NCBI RefSeq assembly: GCF_033597815.2
Contig: NZ_CP166245.1
Coordinates: 1,736,001 to 1,800,000, forward strand
Reading direction: 5' to 3'
DNA: 64,000 nt
Source: Staphylococcus sp. KG4-3
GTDB lineage: Bacteria > Bacillota > Bacilli > Staphylococcales > Staphylococcaceae
Below, in pieces: positions 9,654 through 18,633 of the stretch (the first letter of the stretch is position 1; every line of letters starts with the position of its first letter). The translations under genes and the position numbers were made by a program. Below the pieces are notes generated by a model, which worked only from the letters and a program-made list of their open reading frames with translations, had not been told where the DNA came from and ran no database searches.

Positions 9654-11327
9654 TTAGAATAAACCAACTGCGTGACCATCATCAGTCACATCCATATTTA
9701 AAGCAGCTGGTTTCTTAGGTAATCCAGGCATAGTCATAATTGCGCCTGTTAGTGCAACAATAAATCCTGCTCCTGTTTTAGCTTCTAATTCACGGATTGT
9801 AATTTCAAAACCTTCAGGTGCACCTAATTGTGTAGCATCATCACTAAATGAATACTGCGTTTTAGCCATACAAATTGGATAATGATCCCAACCGTTATCT
9901 TTAAATTGTTGTAATTGTTTTTGTGCTTTACTACTGAATGTCACTTTTGAACCACCATAAATTTCTTTAACAATCGTTTCGATTTTATCTTCTAAAGGTT
10001 GTTCTAAATCATATAAATGTTTAAATGTTTGCGGTTGTTCTATGACTTCTAATACCTTATTAGCTAAATCGACGCCGCCTTTGCCACCTTTTTCCCAGAC
10101 TTCAATTAAAGCTAGATGAACACCATTATCTTTTGACCATTGTTGTACAAATTCTGTTTCTGCATCTGTATCATGTACAAATGCATTTAATGCTACGACT
10201 GGTTCTAGTCCATATTTCCTTACATTTTTAACATGACGTTCTAAGTTAACGATACCGGATTTCAATGCTTCTACATTTTCTTCTTTTAAGTTATCTTTTG
10301 CTACACCGCCATGCATTTTAATAGCACGGATCGTTGCAACTACAACAACTGCTGAAGGTTCAAAACCTGCTTCACGTGCTTTAATATTAATGAATTTTTC
10401 TGCACCTAAATCAGATCCAAATCCTGCTTCTGTAACAACGATATCCGCTAAGTCTCTTGCAGTTTCTGTAGCTAATATAGAGTTACAACCATGAGCAATG
10501 TTAGCAAATGGTCCGCCATGTACAAGTGCCGGTGTACCTTCAATAGTTTGTACAAGATTAGGTTTAATCGCATCTTTTAATATCATAGCTAATGCGCCTT
10601 CAACTTTTAAATCTGCTACTGTCACTGGTTTACGTGAACGAGTATAACCAATTGTGATATTACTAATTTTTGCTTTCAAATCATTTATATTATTTGCTAA
10701 GCAGAGGATTGCCATGATTTCAGAAGCTACAGTAATATTGAAACCATCTTCACGAGGTACGCCTTGAGTCGGGCCGCCTAAACCAACGATCACGTTGCGT
10801 AATGCACGATCATTCATATCTAACACACGTTTCCACTCGATACGTCTTTGATCTATTTCTAACTCGTTCCCCTGATGGATATGGTTATCAATAAATGCTG
10901 ATAACGCATTATTTGCAGTTGTAATAGCGTGAAAATCCCCATTAAAATGCAAATTGATATCTTCCATAGGTAGCACTTGAGCATATCCGCCACCAGTAGC
11001 GCCACCTTTAATACCAAAAGTTGGCCCTAAAGCTGGTTCACGTAGTGCAACCATCACATTTTGTTTAAGTTGATTAAATGCATCAGATAAACCAACTGTA
11101 ACTGTTGATTTACCTTCACCTGCTGGCGTTGGACTCATAGCAGTTACTAAGACTACTTTCCCCTTACCATTTTTTTGTTGAACTTGATTAATATCAATCT
11201 TTGCTTTGTAATGACCATAAGGTTCTAATGCATCCGCTGGAATACCAGCTTTCTTTGCAATTTCCCCAATTGGTTTTAATGTAGATTGATTTGCAATATC
11301 TAAATCAGATAAATGTGTCAAATTCAT
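9654..11327 (-). CDS. fhs: formate--tetrahydrofolate ligase
   Basis: Makes 10-formyltetrahydrofolate from formate, THF and ATP, feeding purine and formyl-Met synthesis. It has 557 residues, the usual length. The P-loop TPAGEGKST is near residue 66. Conserved blocks include [14 protein letters not shown], the folate-site GFNITVASE, and the C-terminal [13 protein letters not shown]. It is close to the S. aureus sequence I recall across its whole length. The start is supported by AGAAGGGA. It is monocistronic, with a cre-like site about 125 bp upstream. Confidence 0.97.
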   Translation of the reverse strand: MNLTHLSDLDIANQSTLKPIGEIAKKAGIPADALEPYGHYKAKIDINQVQQKNGKGKVVLVTAMSPTPAGEGKSTVTVGLSDAFNQLKQNVMVALREPALGPTFGIKGGATGGGYAQVLPMEDINLHFNGDFHAITTANNALSAFIDNHIHQGNELEIDQRRIEWKRVLDMNDRALRNVIVGLGGPTQGVPREDGFNITVASEIMAILCLANNINDLKAKISNITIGYTRSRKPVTVADLKVEGALAMILKDAIKPNLVQTIEGTPALVHGGPFANIAHGCNSILATETARDLADIVVTEAGFGSDLGAEKFINIKAREAGFEPSAVVVVATIRAIKMHGGVAKDNLKEENVEALKSGIVNLERHVKNVRKYGLEPVVALNAFVHDTDAETEFVQQWSKDNGVHLALIEVWEKGGKGGVDLANKVLEVIEQPQTFKHLYDLEQPLEDKIETIVKEIYGGSKVTFSSKAQKQLQQFKDNGWDHYPICMAKTQYSFSDDATQLGAPEGFEITIRELEAKTGAGFIVALTGAIMTMPGLPKKPAALNMDVTDDGHAVGLF

Positions 11328-11451
11328 TCGTCCCTTCTAAAATTAATTTTTAAATCAATAATCACTATATATTTATCATATATACTACTGACAAAAATAA
11401 ATCCTTACATACTTTATATTAACCAACTTAAGTTGCGTTGTCGACTTTTAT

Positions 11452-11466
11452 AGATAGCGCTTCCAC
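11452..11466 (-). promoter_or_regulatory. cre-like site upstream of fhs
   Basis: Minus strand GTGGAAGCGCTATCT matches 13 of 15 positions of the CcpA box WTGNAARCGNWWWCA. It sits 125 bp before the fhs start, in an otherwise plain 310-bp gap between fhs and acsA. Confidence 0.4.
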
Positions 11467-11526
11467 TAATATAGGGTAATATTAAAACTTTAGATTACAT
11501 AAACACTATTTTGTTTTCTAATTCAA

Positions 11527-11574
11527 AAACTACCTTTATATCTCTTATATGTTAAAGAGATATAAAGGTAGTTT
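11527..11574 (-). terminator. terminator of acsA
   Basis: A near-perfect stem of about 20 bp (AAACTACCTTTATATCTCTT and its complement) is followed by TTTTT on the minus strand. Confidence 0.8.
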
Positions 11575-11638
11575 AGGTTGAGTGTTATATAACTTACTGT
11601 TCAAAAATAACAAGTTCTATTTTTGGATTAGCCTTTGT

Positions 11639-13348
11639 TTAATCTTCCATGGTACTTAAATCACCTTCGGGTAAATCAAGCTCCCATGCTTTAAGTACAC
11701 GACGCATGATTTTACCTGAACGTGTTTTTGGTAACTTATCTTTAAACTCAATTTCTCTTGGTGCAGCATGAGCAGCTAATCCTTCTTTAACAAATTTACG
11801 AATTTCTTCTTTTAATTCATCTGATTCGTCATATTCAGGACGTAATGCGACGAACGCTTTAATAATTTCTCCTCTGACAGGATCAGGCTTACCAATGACA
11901 CCCGCTTCAGCTACTGCTTCATGTTCTACTAATTTGGACTCTACTTCAAATGGACCTACGCGTTCTCCAGCTGTCATAATTACATCATCTACACGTCCTT
12001 GGAACCAAAAATATCCGTCTTCGTCTTTATAAGCTGAATCACCAGATACATACCAATCACCAATGAAATAAGAATCGTATTTTTCTGGGTTTTTCCAAAT
12101 GGAAACCATCATAGATGGCCATCCTTTTTTAATCGCAAGATTTCCCATTCTATTTGGTGGTAATTCATTTCCTTGGTCATCAATAATTGTTGCTTCTACA
12201 CCAGGTAGTGGTTTACCCATAGATCCTAACTTAACGTCCATAGAAGGGTAATTCACTATCATATGGCCACCAGTTTCAGTCATCCACCATGTATCTAGTA
12301 CACGTTTACCAAAGACATCTTTAGCCCATTTGATGACTTCAGGATTTAATGGTTCACCAACGGATAAGATGCTTTTAACTGATGATAAATCAAATTTTTC
12401 AATTATATCATCACCTGCACTCATCAACATTCTTAATGCTGTTGGCGCTGTATACCATATAGTAACTTTAAATTCTTCGATCATTCCATACCAAGCTTCA
12501 GGTGAAAATCTACCACCAGCAATACAGTTTGTAACACCATTTAACCAAGGACTAAATATCCCATAAGATGTACCAGTTACCCAACCTGGATCGGCAGTAC
12601 ACCAATATACATCATCTTCTTTAAAATCTAATACATATTTACCAGATATATAATGTAATAACATAGCTCTTTGTGCATGTAATACGCCTTTTGGTTGTCC
12701 TGTAGAACCTGAAGTGTAATGTAAAATTAAACCATCATCTAAAGATAGCCATTCAGTCTCAAATTGATCACTAGCTTGCTCAAATTCAGTATTAAAATCA
12801 ACGTAAGTGTCATCTACTTCATCATCTACCACTACAATGGTTTCTAAATGTGGTAATTTGTCTTTTGGTATTCTAGGTAGTAATGCATTCGTAGTGATTA
12901 TAACTTTAGCTTCACTATTCTCTAATCTATCGCCAACCGCTTTTTCCATAAACGCTTCAAATAATGGACCGACAATAGCACCTATTTTTAACGTTCCAAA
13001 AAGAGCAAAATAGAGTTCCGGCGTTCTTGGCATAAATACAAAAACTCGATCTCCTTTTTCAACGTTAGCTTTATTTTTTAGCACATTTGCAGCTTTGTTA
13101 GCATTTGCTTTCATTTCGTTAAAAGTATAACTTTCTTTACGTTGATCATCTTTATAATGTAAGGCAATTTTTTCCCCTTTACCTTCATCTACATGACGAT
13201 CAATACATTCATGTGCCATATTCACATTTCCTGTTTCATACCATGAAAATGACTTTTCTACCTCTTTCCAATCAAATTGATTATATTCTGTTGCATAGTC
13301 TTGAAGGTTAAAATCTCCACTTTCCCCTTTGTATACTTCTACTTTCAT
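11639..13348 (-). CDS. acsA: acetyl-CoA synthetase (AMP-forming)
   Basis: Activates acetate to acetyl-CoA through acetyl-AMP when sugars are exhausted. It has 569 residues. The adenylation signature is HYTSGSTGQPKG near residue 205. Further motifs are WWMTETGGH, GDSAYKDEDGYFWFQGRVDD, and the C-terminal KTRSGKIMRR with the lysine that AcuA acetylates in Bacillus. The ATG at 13348 follows GGGGGA; the open frame extends 31 codons upstream but lacks a ribosome site. It is divergent from acuA-acuC, which encode its acetylase and deacetylase, and the shared upstream region has a near-perfect cre site. Confidence 0.95.
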   Translation of the reverse strand: MKVEVYKGESGDFNLQDYATEYNQFDWKEVEKSFSWYETGNVNMAHECIDRHVDEGKGEKIALHYKDDQRKESYTFNEMKANANKAANVLKNKANVEKGDRVFVFMPRTPELYFALFGTLKIGAIVGPLFEAFMEKAVGDRLENSEAKVIITTNALLPRIPKDKLPHLETIVVVDDEVDDTYVDFNTEFEQASDQFETEWLSLDDGLILHYTSGSTGQPKGVLHAQRAMLLHYISGKYVLDFKEDDVYWCTADPGWVTGTSYGIFSPWLNGVTNCIAGGRFSPEAWYGMIEEFKVTIWYTAPTALRMLMSAGDDIIEKFDLSSVKSILSVGEPLNPEVIKWAKDVFGKRVLDTWWMTETGGHMIVNYPSMDVKLGSMGKPLPGVEATIIDDQGNELPPNRMGNLAIKKGWPSMMVSIWKNPEKYDSYFIGDWYVSGDSAYKDEDGYFWFQGRVDDVIMTAGERVGPFEVESKLVEHEAVAEAGVIGKPDPVRGEIIKAFVALRPEYDESDELKEEIRKFVKEGLAAHAAPREIEFKDKLPKTRSGKIMRRVLKAWELDLPEGDLSTMED

Positions 13349-13426
13349 TTTAAATCCCCCTCTGAATGAAATCGTCTCTTCAAAAATTATTATAACTAAC
13401 ATTTTCAAAATTTTCAAAATAATTAG

Positions 13427-13440
13427 TGTAAGCGAATTCA
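13427..13440. promoter_or_regulatory. cre site between acsA and acuA
   Basis: TGTAAGCGAATTCA fits the CcpA box core (14 of 15 counting the flanking base). It lies in the 180-bp divergent region and could repress both acsA and acuA-acuC during growth on sugar. Confidence 0.7.
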
Positions 13441-13528
13441 TTTACATGTTATTTTATTCAATTATCACTTATACTATAAATAATAAGATTGATTATAGAA
13501 TACCCATGTGGTAGTTTGGAGTGAAAAA

Positions 13529-14161
13529 ATGAAACATATTAAAACATATCAATCCCAAACCTATCAGTTAGACGAAGGACAGTTTGTCATTGAAGGCCCT
13601 ATTCCATGTAGAAAGCTTGAAAAAATGACATTTGATGAAGGTTTATCTGCCTTTCGTCCACCGAAAGATCAATTTGAAGCAGTTAAAGAAATCAGTGAAT
13701 TAGAAGAAGGTAGAATATTTATATTACGTAAAGAACAACACATTGTTGGGTATGTGACTTTTCATTATCCTGACCCTTTAGAAAGATGGTCAAACGGTGA
13801 TTTAGAATACTTAATAGAATTAGGCGCAATTGAAATCAGTTTAGCTTATAGGCACTTACATTTAGGAAGCGAATTGATTAAAGTAAGTCTCGCTGCAGAT
13901 GAATATGAAGATTACATTGTATTAACGACAGAATATTATTGGCACTGGGATTTAAAAAATTCTGGCCTCGATGTATATGAATATAAAAAATTAATGCAAA
14001 AACTTATGGGGTATGGGGGCCTTGAGATTTTTGCAACAGACGATCCAGAAATTACGAGTCATCCAGCAAATTGTTTGATGGCTAGAATCGGTTCAAGAAT
14101 TTCTATTGAGCAATTACAAGCATTTGATGATATTAGATTCATGAATCGATTTTTCTTTTAA
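13529..14161 (+). CDS. acuA: protein acetyltransferase AcuA (GNAT)
   Basis: A 210-residue GNAT-family enzyme. In Bacillus subtilis AcuA acetylates the active-site lysine of AcsA and switches it off. The acetyl-CoA-binding segment is the stretch with RHLHLGSELIK near residue 116. The start at 13529 is chosen over a GTG seven codons upstream because TTGGAG lies six bases before it. It is the first gene of a two-gene unit with acuC, 13 bp downstream, divergent from its target acsA. Confidence 0.9.
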   Translation: MKHIKTYQSQTYQLDEGQFVIEGPIPCRKLEKMTFDEGLSAFRPPKDQFEAVKEISELEEGRIFILRKEQHIVGYVTFHYPDPLERWSNGDLEYLIELGAIEISLAYRHLHLGSELIKVSLAADEYEDYIVLTTEYYWHWDLKNSGLDVYEYKKLMQKLMGYGGLEIFATDDPEITSHPANCLMARIGSRISIEQLQAFDDIRFMNRFFF

Positions 14162-14174
14162 AGGGGAGAAAAAT

Positions 14175-15332
14175 ATGAGTAATATGCAACAAACAACAGG
14201 TTATGTTTACGCTAATGAACTTTTACAATATCGATTTAGTAATAAACATCCATTTAATCAAATGAGATTAAAATTAACAACAGAATTACTTATGGAACTA
14301 GGACAATTAAAGCAACATCACATTATAGCACCCAGAATAGCATCAGATGATGAATTATCGCTAATACATTCCTATGATTATATACAAGCAATAAGGCATG
14401 CTTCGCATGGTATTTTAAATGAAAATGAAGCTAAAAAATATGGCTTAGATGGAGAGGATACACTTCAATTTAGAATGATGCATAAACATAGTGCACGCAT
14501 CGTCGGTGGTGCGTTAAACTTAGCAGATCAAATTATGAGTGGTACCTTAACAAACGGTTGTCATTTAGGTGGTGGCTTACATCATAGTCTTCCTGGGCGT
14601 GCAAATGGCTTTTGTATTTATAACGATGTTGCCATTACAATTTCATATTTAATGAAAAAATACAGTCAACGGGTTCTGTGTATTGATACGGATGCTCATC
14701 ATGGAGACGGTACTCAATGGAGTTTCTACACTAATGATCAATCACTAATCTATTCAATACATGAAACAGGAAAGTTTTTATTTCCAGGTTCAGGCCATTA
14801 TACAGAGCGTGGCACCGAAAAAGGATTTGGCTATACGGTTAATATACCGTTAGAACCTTATACTGAAGATCAGTCCTTTTTAGATGTTTTTAAACAAACC
14901 ATTGAACCCGTCGTAGCATCATTTAAACCGGATATTATTGTAAGTGTCCATGGTGTAGATATACATTATCTTGACCCACTCACACATATGAGCTGCACAT
15001 TGAATACACTTTATGAAATACCATACATTATTAAATCACTAGCTGATACATATACACAAGGTAAGGTTATTATGTTTGGTGGCGGTGGCTATAATATATG
15101 GAAAGTTGTGCCACGTGCATGGTCTCATGTATTTTTAGCATTGATAGGAGAACAATCCCCAACAGGTAATCTTCCAGAACGATGGCTTAGTAAATGGCAA
15201 CCTTATGCTACTTGTGCGCTACCTACCAATTGGAATGATGATAAAGAGAATTATATAGAAATACCTCGAAGAAAAGAAATAAGTGAGATTAATATGAAAC
15301 AGGCTCAAAAAGTATTGAACTGGTTTAAATAA
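14175..15332 (+). CDS. acuC: acetoin utilization protein AcuC (class I histone-deacetylase family)
   Basis: A zinc-dependent lysine deacetylase of 385 residues. In Bacillus, AcuC removes the acetyl group that AcuA puts on acetyl-CoA synthetase. The HDAC hallmarks are present: the catalytic His pair region GGGLHHS, the zinc-binding DTDAHHGDGTQ, and GGGGYN near residue 300. AAGGGGAG precedes the ATG by six bases. It is co-transcribed with acuA and followed by a strong terminator. Confidence 0.92.
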   Translation: MSNMQQTTGYVYANELLQYRFSNKHPFNQMRLKLTTELLMELGQLKQHHIIAPRIASDDELSLIHSYDYIQAIRHASHGILNENEAKKYGLDGEDTLQFRMMHKHSARIVGGALNLADQIMSGTLTNGCHLGGGLHHSLPGRANGFCIYNDVAITISYLMKKYSQRVLCIDTDAHHGDGTQWSFYTNDQSLIYSIHETGKFLFPGSGHYTERGTEKGFGYTVNIPLEPYTEDQSFLDVFKQTIEPVVASFKPDIIVSVHGVDIHYLDPLTHMSCTLNTLYEIPYIIKSLADTYTQGKVIMFGGGGYNIWKVVPRAWSHVFLALIGEQSPTGNLPERWLSKWQPYATCALPTNWNDDKENYIEIPRRKEISEINMKQAQKVLNWFK

Positions 15333-15380
15333 GGGTGCAATAATCAAGTTAAAACGTAAAAATTTCTGAGCATAAAATAA

Positions 15381-15425
15381 GCATCAATTTCTATAATTTT
15401 TAATAGAAATTGATGCATTCTTTAT
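15381..15425 (+). terminator. terminator of acuA-acuC
   Basis: A perfect 14-bp stem (GCATCAATTTCTAT) with an 8-base loop is followed by a T-rich tract. Confidence 0.8.
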
Positions 15426-15453
15426 TTTCATGAAATTTTGTAGCAGTTTTATA

Positions 15454-15525
15454 ACTTGCCTATTGTTCGGCGTAATTGTATATGTATAGTTACACAAGGT
15501 CGAACCATACTATATCCTAGCAAGT
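15454..15525. other. nested inverted repeats between acuC and ccpA
   Basis: An outer ACTTGC/GCAAGT pair (15454-15459, 15520-15525) encloses GTTCG/CGAAC (15465-15469, 15501-15505). The stretch lies between two convergent terminators and holds no gene. It may be a folded RNA, but the stems are short. Confidence 0.3.
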
Positions 15526-15552
15526 AAATAAGTTAATCGTAAAATTTCAAAT

Positions 15553-15587
15553 AAAAAAAGAGCTAACCGATTATGGATTAACTCTCT
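15553..15587 (-). terminator. terminator of ccpA
   Basis: AGAGTTAATCC pairs with GGTTAGCTCT on the minus strand (wobbles included) and is followed by seven T. Confidence 0.7.
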
Positions 15588-15646
15588 TATTTTGAAGAAG
15601 GAGGTTTATGGCCCCACTCCCATTTTGGTACAAATAAATATATAAA

Positions 15647-16636
15647 TTATTTTGTAGTACCTCTATATTCAATTCTGTGAGGTAAAATTACATTAGGCTC
15701 ATCGATATCTTCTTCATTCATATATTTTGTAAGTAATCTCATACCAACTGCACCTATGTCATACAACGGCTGAATTACACTAGAAAGTTGTGGTCTAACC
15801 ATTTCAACAAGTCTTGTATTATTAAAGCTAACAATTTGTAAATCGTCCGGAACACTTACGCCAGCATCTTGAGCAGCATGCACCAATCCAATAGCTTGTT
15901 CGTCACTGATTGATAAGATTGCATCCGGTTTTGCAGTTGCTAATGATTCAAACGCACGTAATCCATCTTTATAGGTTTCATTTCCATTAAAGATTAATTG
16001 TTCGTCTAATTTTAATTTATGTTGAACTAATACATCTTTTAATCCTACTAAAACATCTTCTTGTGCTTTCTTAGAATAATCTCCACCTACAAAGGCAAAT
16101 GATTTAGCACCTTTTTCGATTAAGTGTTCTGTTATTTCTTTAGCAGCAGCTTCAAAATCAATATTAACTGATGAGATGCCTTCATCTTTACCATTAGTAC
16201 CTGAAACAACTACTGGTACTGAAGATTTATTAATTAAATCTTTTATTTCCTCAGAGATTGTACCTCCTAAGAATATGATACCATCCACTTGTTTACTTAA
16301 CAGATTATTAAAAATTTCTTTTTCCTTACTTGGGTCATTATCAGAATTTGAAATAATAGAATGGTATTTATACATTGTTGCGATATCTTCTAAACCACGT
16401 GCTAATTGTGAATAATACACATTTGAGATATCTGGAATAATAACGCCAACTGTTGTTGTACGTTTACTTGCTAATCCTCTTGCTACTGCATTTGGACGAT
16501 AGTTTAACTTCTTAATAACTTCGTTTACTTTGTCACGTGTTTCAGGCTTAACATTTTGGTTGCCATTAACTACACGAGAAACGGTTGCCATAGAAACTCT
16601 AGCTTCTCTAGCTACATCATATATTGTAACAGTCAT
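15647..16636 (-). CDS. ccpA: catabolite control protein A
   Basis: LacI-family master regulator of carbon catabolite repression; it binds cre sites together with HPr-Ser-P. It has 329 residues. The N-terminal helix-turn-helix is [20 protein letters not shown], with the hinge helix near 50-58. The periplasmic-binding-like core follows to the typical C-terminus [11 protein letters not shown]. The start at 16636 (MTVTIYD) has AAGGAGGA at a good distance and matches known CcpA proteins; the frame runs 23 codons further upstream without support. A cre overlaps its own ribosome site, and several other cre sites lie in this window. The order ccpA beside DAHP synthase/chorismate mutase is conserved in Bacillales. 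Confidence 0.97.
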   Translation of the reverse strand: MTVTIYDVAREARVSMATVSRVVNGNQNVKPETRDKVNEVIKKLNYRPNAVARGLASKRTTTVGVIIPDISNVYYSQLARGLEDIATMYKYHSIISNSDNDPSKEKEIFNNLLSKQVDGIIFLGGTISEEIKDLINKSSVPVVVSGTNGKDEGISSVNIDFEAAAKEITEHLIEKGAKSFAFVGGDYSKKAQEDVLVGLKDVLVQHKLKLDEQLIFNGNETYKDGLRAFESLATAKPDAILSISDEQAIGLVHAAQDAGVSVPDDLQIVSFNNTRLVEMVRPQLSSVIQPLYDIGAVGMRLLTKYMNEEDIDEPNVILPHRIEYRGTTK

Positions 16637-16646
16637 ATTTTCCTCC

Positions 16647-16661
16647 TTGAAAGCGATTTCT
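16647..16661. promoter_or_regulatory. cre site at the ccpA ribosome binding site
   Basis: TTGAAAGCGATTTCT matches 14 of 15 positions of WTGNAARCGNWWWCA and touches the ccpA Shine-Dalgarno. This suggests autorepression by a roadblock, as has been reported for ccpA in Staphylococcus xylosus. Confidence 0.65.
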
Positions 16662-16937
16662 TTATTATTATAATCTGTTTTCATAACATTTTCAAAGTTT
16701 ACCACATTTTTAGAAAATGTAAAATCATTTTGTTTTAATTGTTATAATGTTTTTTATTCCATAGTATTAAAAACCCCGCTTATATTACTAGCTTTAAATT
16801 TCCATTATAATCTAATTAGATAGAATTAAAGATATAAAAATACTACTCAATTTTAAATATAAACTGATATTGAATGTAATGTCTGAAAATAAATTATGCT
16901 TAAAGATAATCTCATATTATTGTAAAAATGCAAAAAA

Positions 16938-17091
16938 AGTGGGACAGAAATCTAATTTATTTAGAAAGATTACGTCACCATACTTTTGGAAGAAATAAAA
17001 AAAGATTGACCAGGCCTGAAGGTTGAGTAGAACCCTCACTATCTCAATATAATGATTAAGGCTGAGACAATTAAATTTGTCCCAGCCTTAT
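16938..17091. repeat. staphylococcal intergenic repeat-like segment with terminator
   Basis: It starts with GTGGGACAGAAATC and ends with TTGTCCCAGCCTT, phrases common in staphylococcal intergenic regions. The right end holds a hairpin (AAGGCTG-GACAA / TTGTC-CAGCCTT, 17058-17089) that probably terminates the downstream aroG transcript. The rest of the 485-bp gap upstream of ccpA shows no gene. Confidence 0.5.
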
Positions 17092-17121
17092 ATAGCAATA
17101 TTGCCTCAAACTTTGCAACTA

Positions 17122-18213
17122 TTATTTAAGTTTTTTACTGTTGTACATATCTGCAAGTGGTTTAATTTCATTGTAGAATTTATCAAATTCATTGAAGTCC
17201 ATTTGTTGTCCACTATCACTTAATGCAACAGATGGATCAGGATGTACTTCAGCCATAATGCCGTCAGCGCCAACTGCTAAGCCAGCTTTTGCTGTTGGAA
17301 TCATGATATCTTTACGTCCAGTACTGTGCGTAACATCAACCATTACTGGTAAGTGTGTACCTTGTTTTAAGATTGGTACAGCAGAAATATCTAAAGTATT
17401 TCTTGTTGCTTTTTCATATGTGCGGATGCCTCGTTCACATAAGATAATATTTTCATTACCTTGTGAAGCGATATATTCAGCTGCATATATAAATTCTTCA
17501 ATTGTAGCTGATAAGCCACGTTTTAATAATATAGGTTTGTTTGAACGACCTGCTTCTTTAAGCAATTCAAAGTTTTGCATGTTACGTGCACCAATTTGGA
17601 ATACATCTAAGTATTCATCAGCTACTTCAAAGTCTGCTGGGTTAACTATTTCACTTACGACATTTAAGCCGTATTTATCTTTAGTATTTTTAAGTATTTT
17701 TAGACCTTCAACACCTAATCCTTGGAAATCATATGGAGATGTACGCGGTTTAAATGCCCCACCTCTAATGAATTTTTCTCCTCTAGCTTGTAAATTAGCT
17801 GCAACGGCATCAACTTGCTCTTGAGATTCTACTGAACATGGTCCAAATACAAATGATTTGTTGCCATCTCCAATAATACCTCCATTATCAAATTGAACAA
17901 TAGTATCTTCTGGTTTTAATTTTCTAGATACATATAAGTGTTTTTCATTTTCAGATTTTTGCAAATCAGTAGAGGCTTTAAAAATTTCTTTAAATAATTG
18001 TTTGATTACATTGTCATTAAATGGTCCTTCGTTCTTATCTAATAATTGATTAATCATTTCTTTTTCACGTTGAGGATCATATACAAGTGTGCCCTGTTTA
18101 CGTTTTTCCTCGCCTATTTTTTGTGCTATTTTACCTCTTTTAGATAATAGCCCTAAAATCTCTTCATTAATCTCAACTATCTCATCTCTGTATTCTTTTA
18201 ATTTGTCTGTCAT
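17122..18213 (-). CDS. aroG: bifunctional DAHP synthase / chorismate mutase
   Basis: First enzyme of the shikimate pathway fused to chorismate mutase. The 363-residue protein has an N-terminal AroQ-type mutase domain (about 1-90: [27 protein letters not shown]). The class I-beta DAHP synthase barrel follows, with [19 protein letters not shown], the KRGLS loop, and [16 protein letters not shown] at the end. The mutase domain acts as the sensor for prephenate feedback in Bacillus. Gene names vary (aroA, aroA(G), aroG). The start has AGAGGTG. It lies immediately upstream of ccpA in the same direction. Confidence 0.95.
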   Translation of the reverse strand: MTDKLKEYRDEIVEINEEILGLLSKRGKIAQKIGEEKRKQGTLVYDPQREKEMINQLLDKNEGPFNDNVIKQLFKEIFKASTDLQKSENEKHLYVSRKLKPEDTIVQFDNGGIIGDGNKSFVFGPCSVESQEQVDAVAANLQARGEKFIRGGAFKPRTSPYDFQGLGVEGLKILKNTKDKYGLNVVSEIVNPADFEVADEYLDVFQIGARNMQNFELLKEAGRSNKPILLKRGLSATIEEFIYAAEYIASQGNENIILCERGIRTYEKATRNTLDISAVPILKQGTHLPVMVDVTHSTGRKDIMIPTAKAGLAVGADGIMAEVHPDPSVALSDSGQQMDFNEFDKFYNEIKPLADMYNSKKLK

Positions 18214-18240
18214 TTTTATTCACCTCTATGAAAAATTTAA

Positions 18241-18272
18241 AAAGCGATATTTTATTCTGCTTTAAAGCGATA
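18241..18272 (-). promoter_or_regulatory. direct repeat AAAGCGATA in the aroG leader
   Basis: AAAGCGATA occurs at 18241-18249 and 18264-18272. A possible minus-strand promoter (TTGTTA, 17 bases, TATTTT) overlaps the upstream copy. The remaining gap to 18633 (about 360 bp) is A/T-rich and shows nothing else. Confidence 0.3.
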
Positions 18273-18633
18273 AAATATATGTTAAACGTTATTCTAACAA
18301 TAACTACTTAGAAGTTCAAGTAGCGATTGAAAAAAATCACTTTAAAAGTGAATAACATTAATGATAACTGAATTTTCAGTCAATATCTAGACCTTTTTTA
18401 CACTATTATATGTTTTTCAATATTTCTTCATAATAGCAATTTAAATAATCTATGTATAAAATTTAACATTCCACAAGAAATTAAAAGCGAAAAGCAAGCA
18501 TGTTTAGAAATGAATTTATGAATATACCAATTACAAAGAATTAATTGATTAATAATCTAATCGTTGCTTCAAATAACGTAAACAAAAAGAATCCAAAACA
18601 ATTATTATGTCTTGGATCCTTTTATTGATTAAA

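Noticed and set aside
15608..15637. Nine-codon frame MAPLPFWYK after AAGGAGG, downstream of ccpA
   Set aside because: The spacing of three bases between ribosome site and ATG is too short, the peptide is tiny, and no promoter or terminator belongs to it.
16637..16705. N-terminal extension of CcpA to an upstream start
   Set aside because: The conserved N-terminus MTVTIYDV has an ideal ribosome site, and the extension would run through the cre and the promoter-proximal leader.
16556..16738. 60-codon plus-strand frame over the start of ccpA
   Set aside because: It is antisense to the conserved CcpA helix-turn-helix and its leader; the composition is that of a shadow frame.
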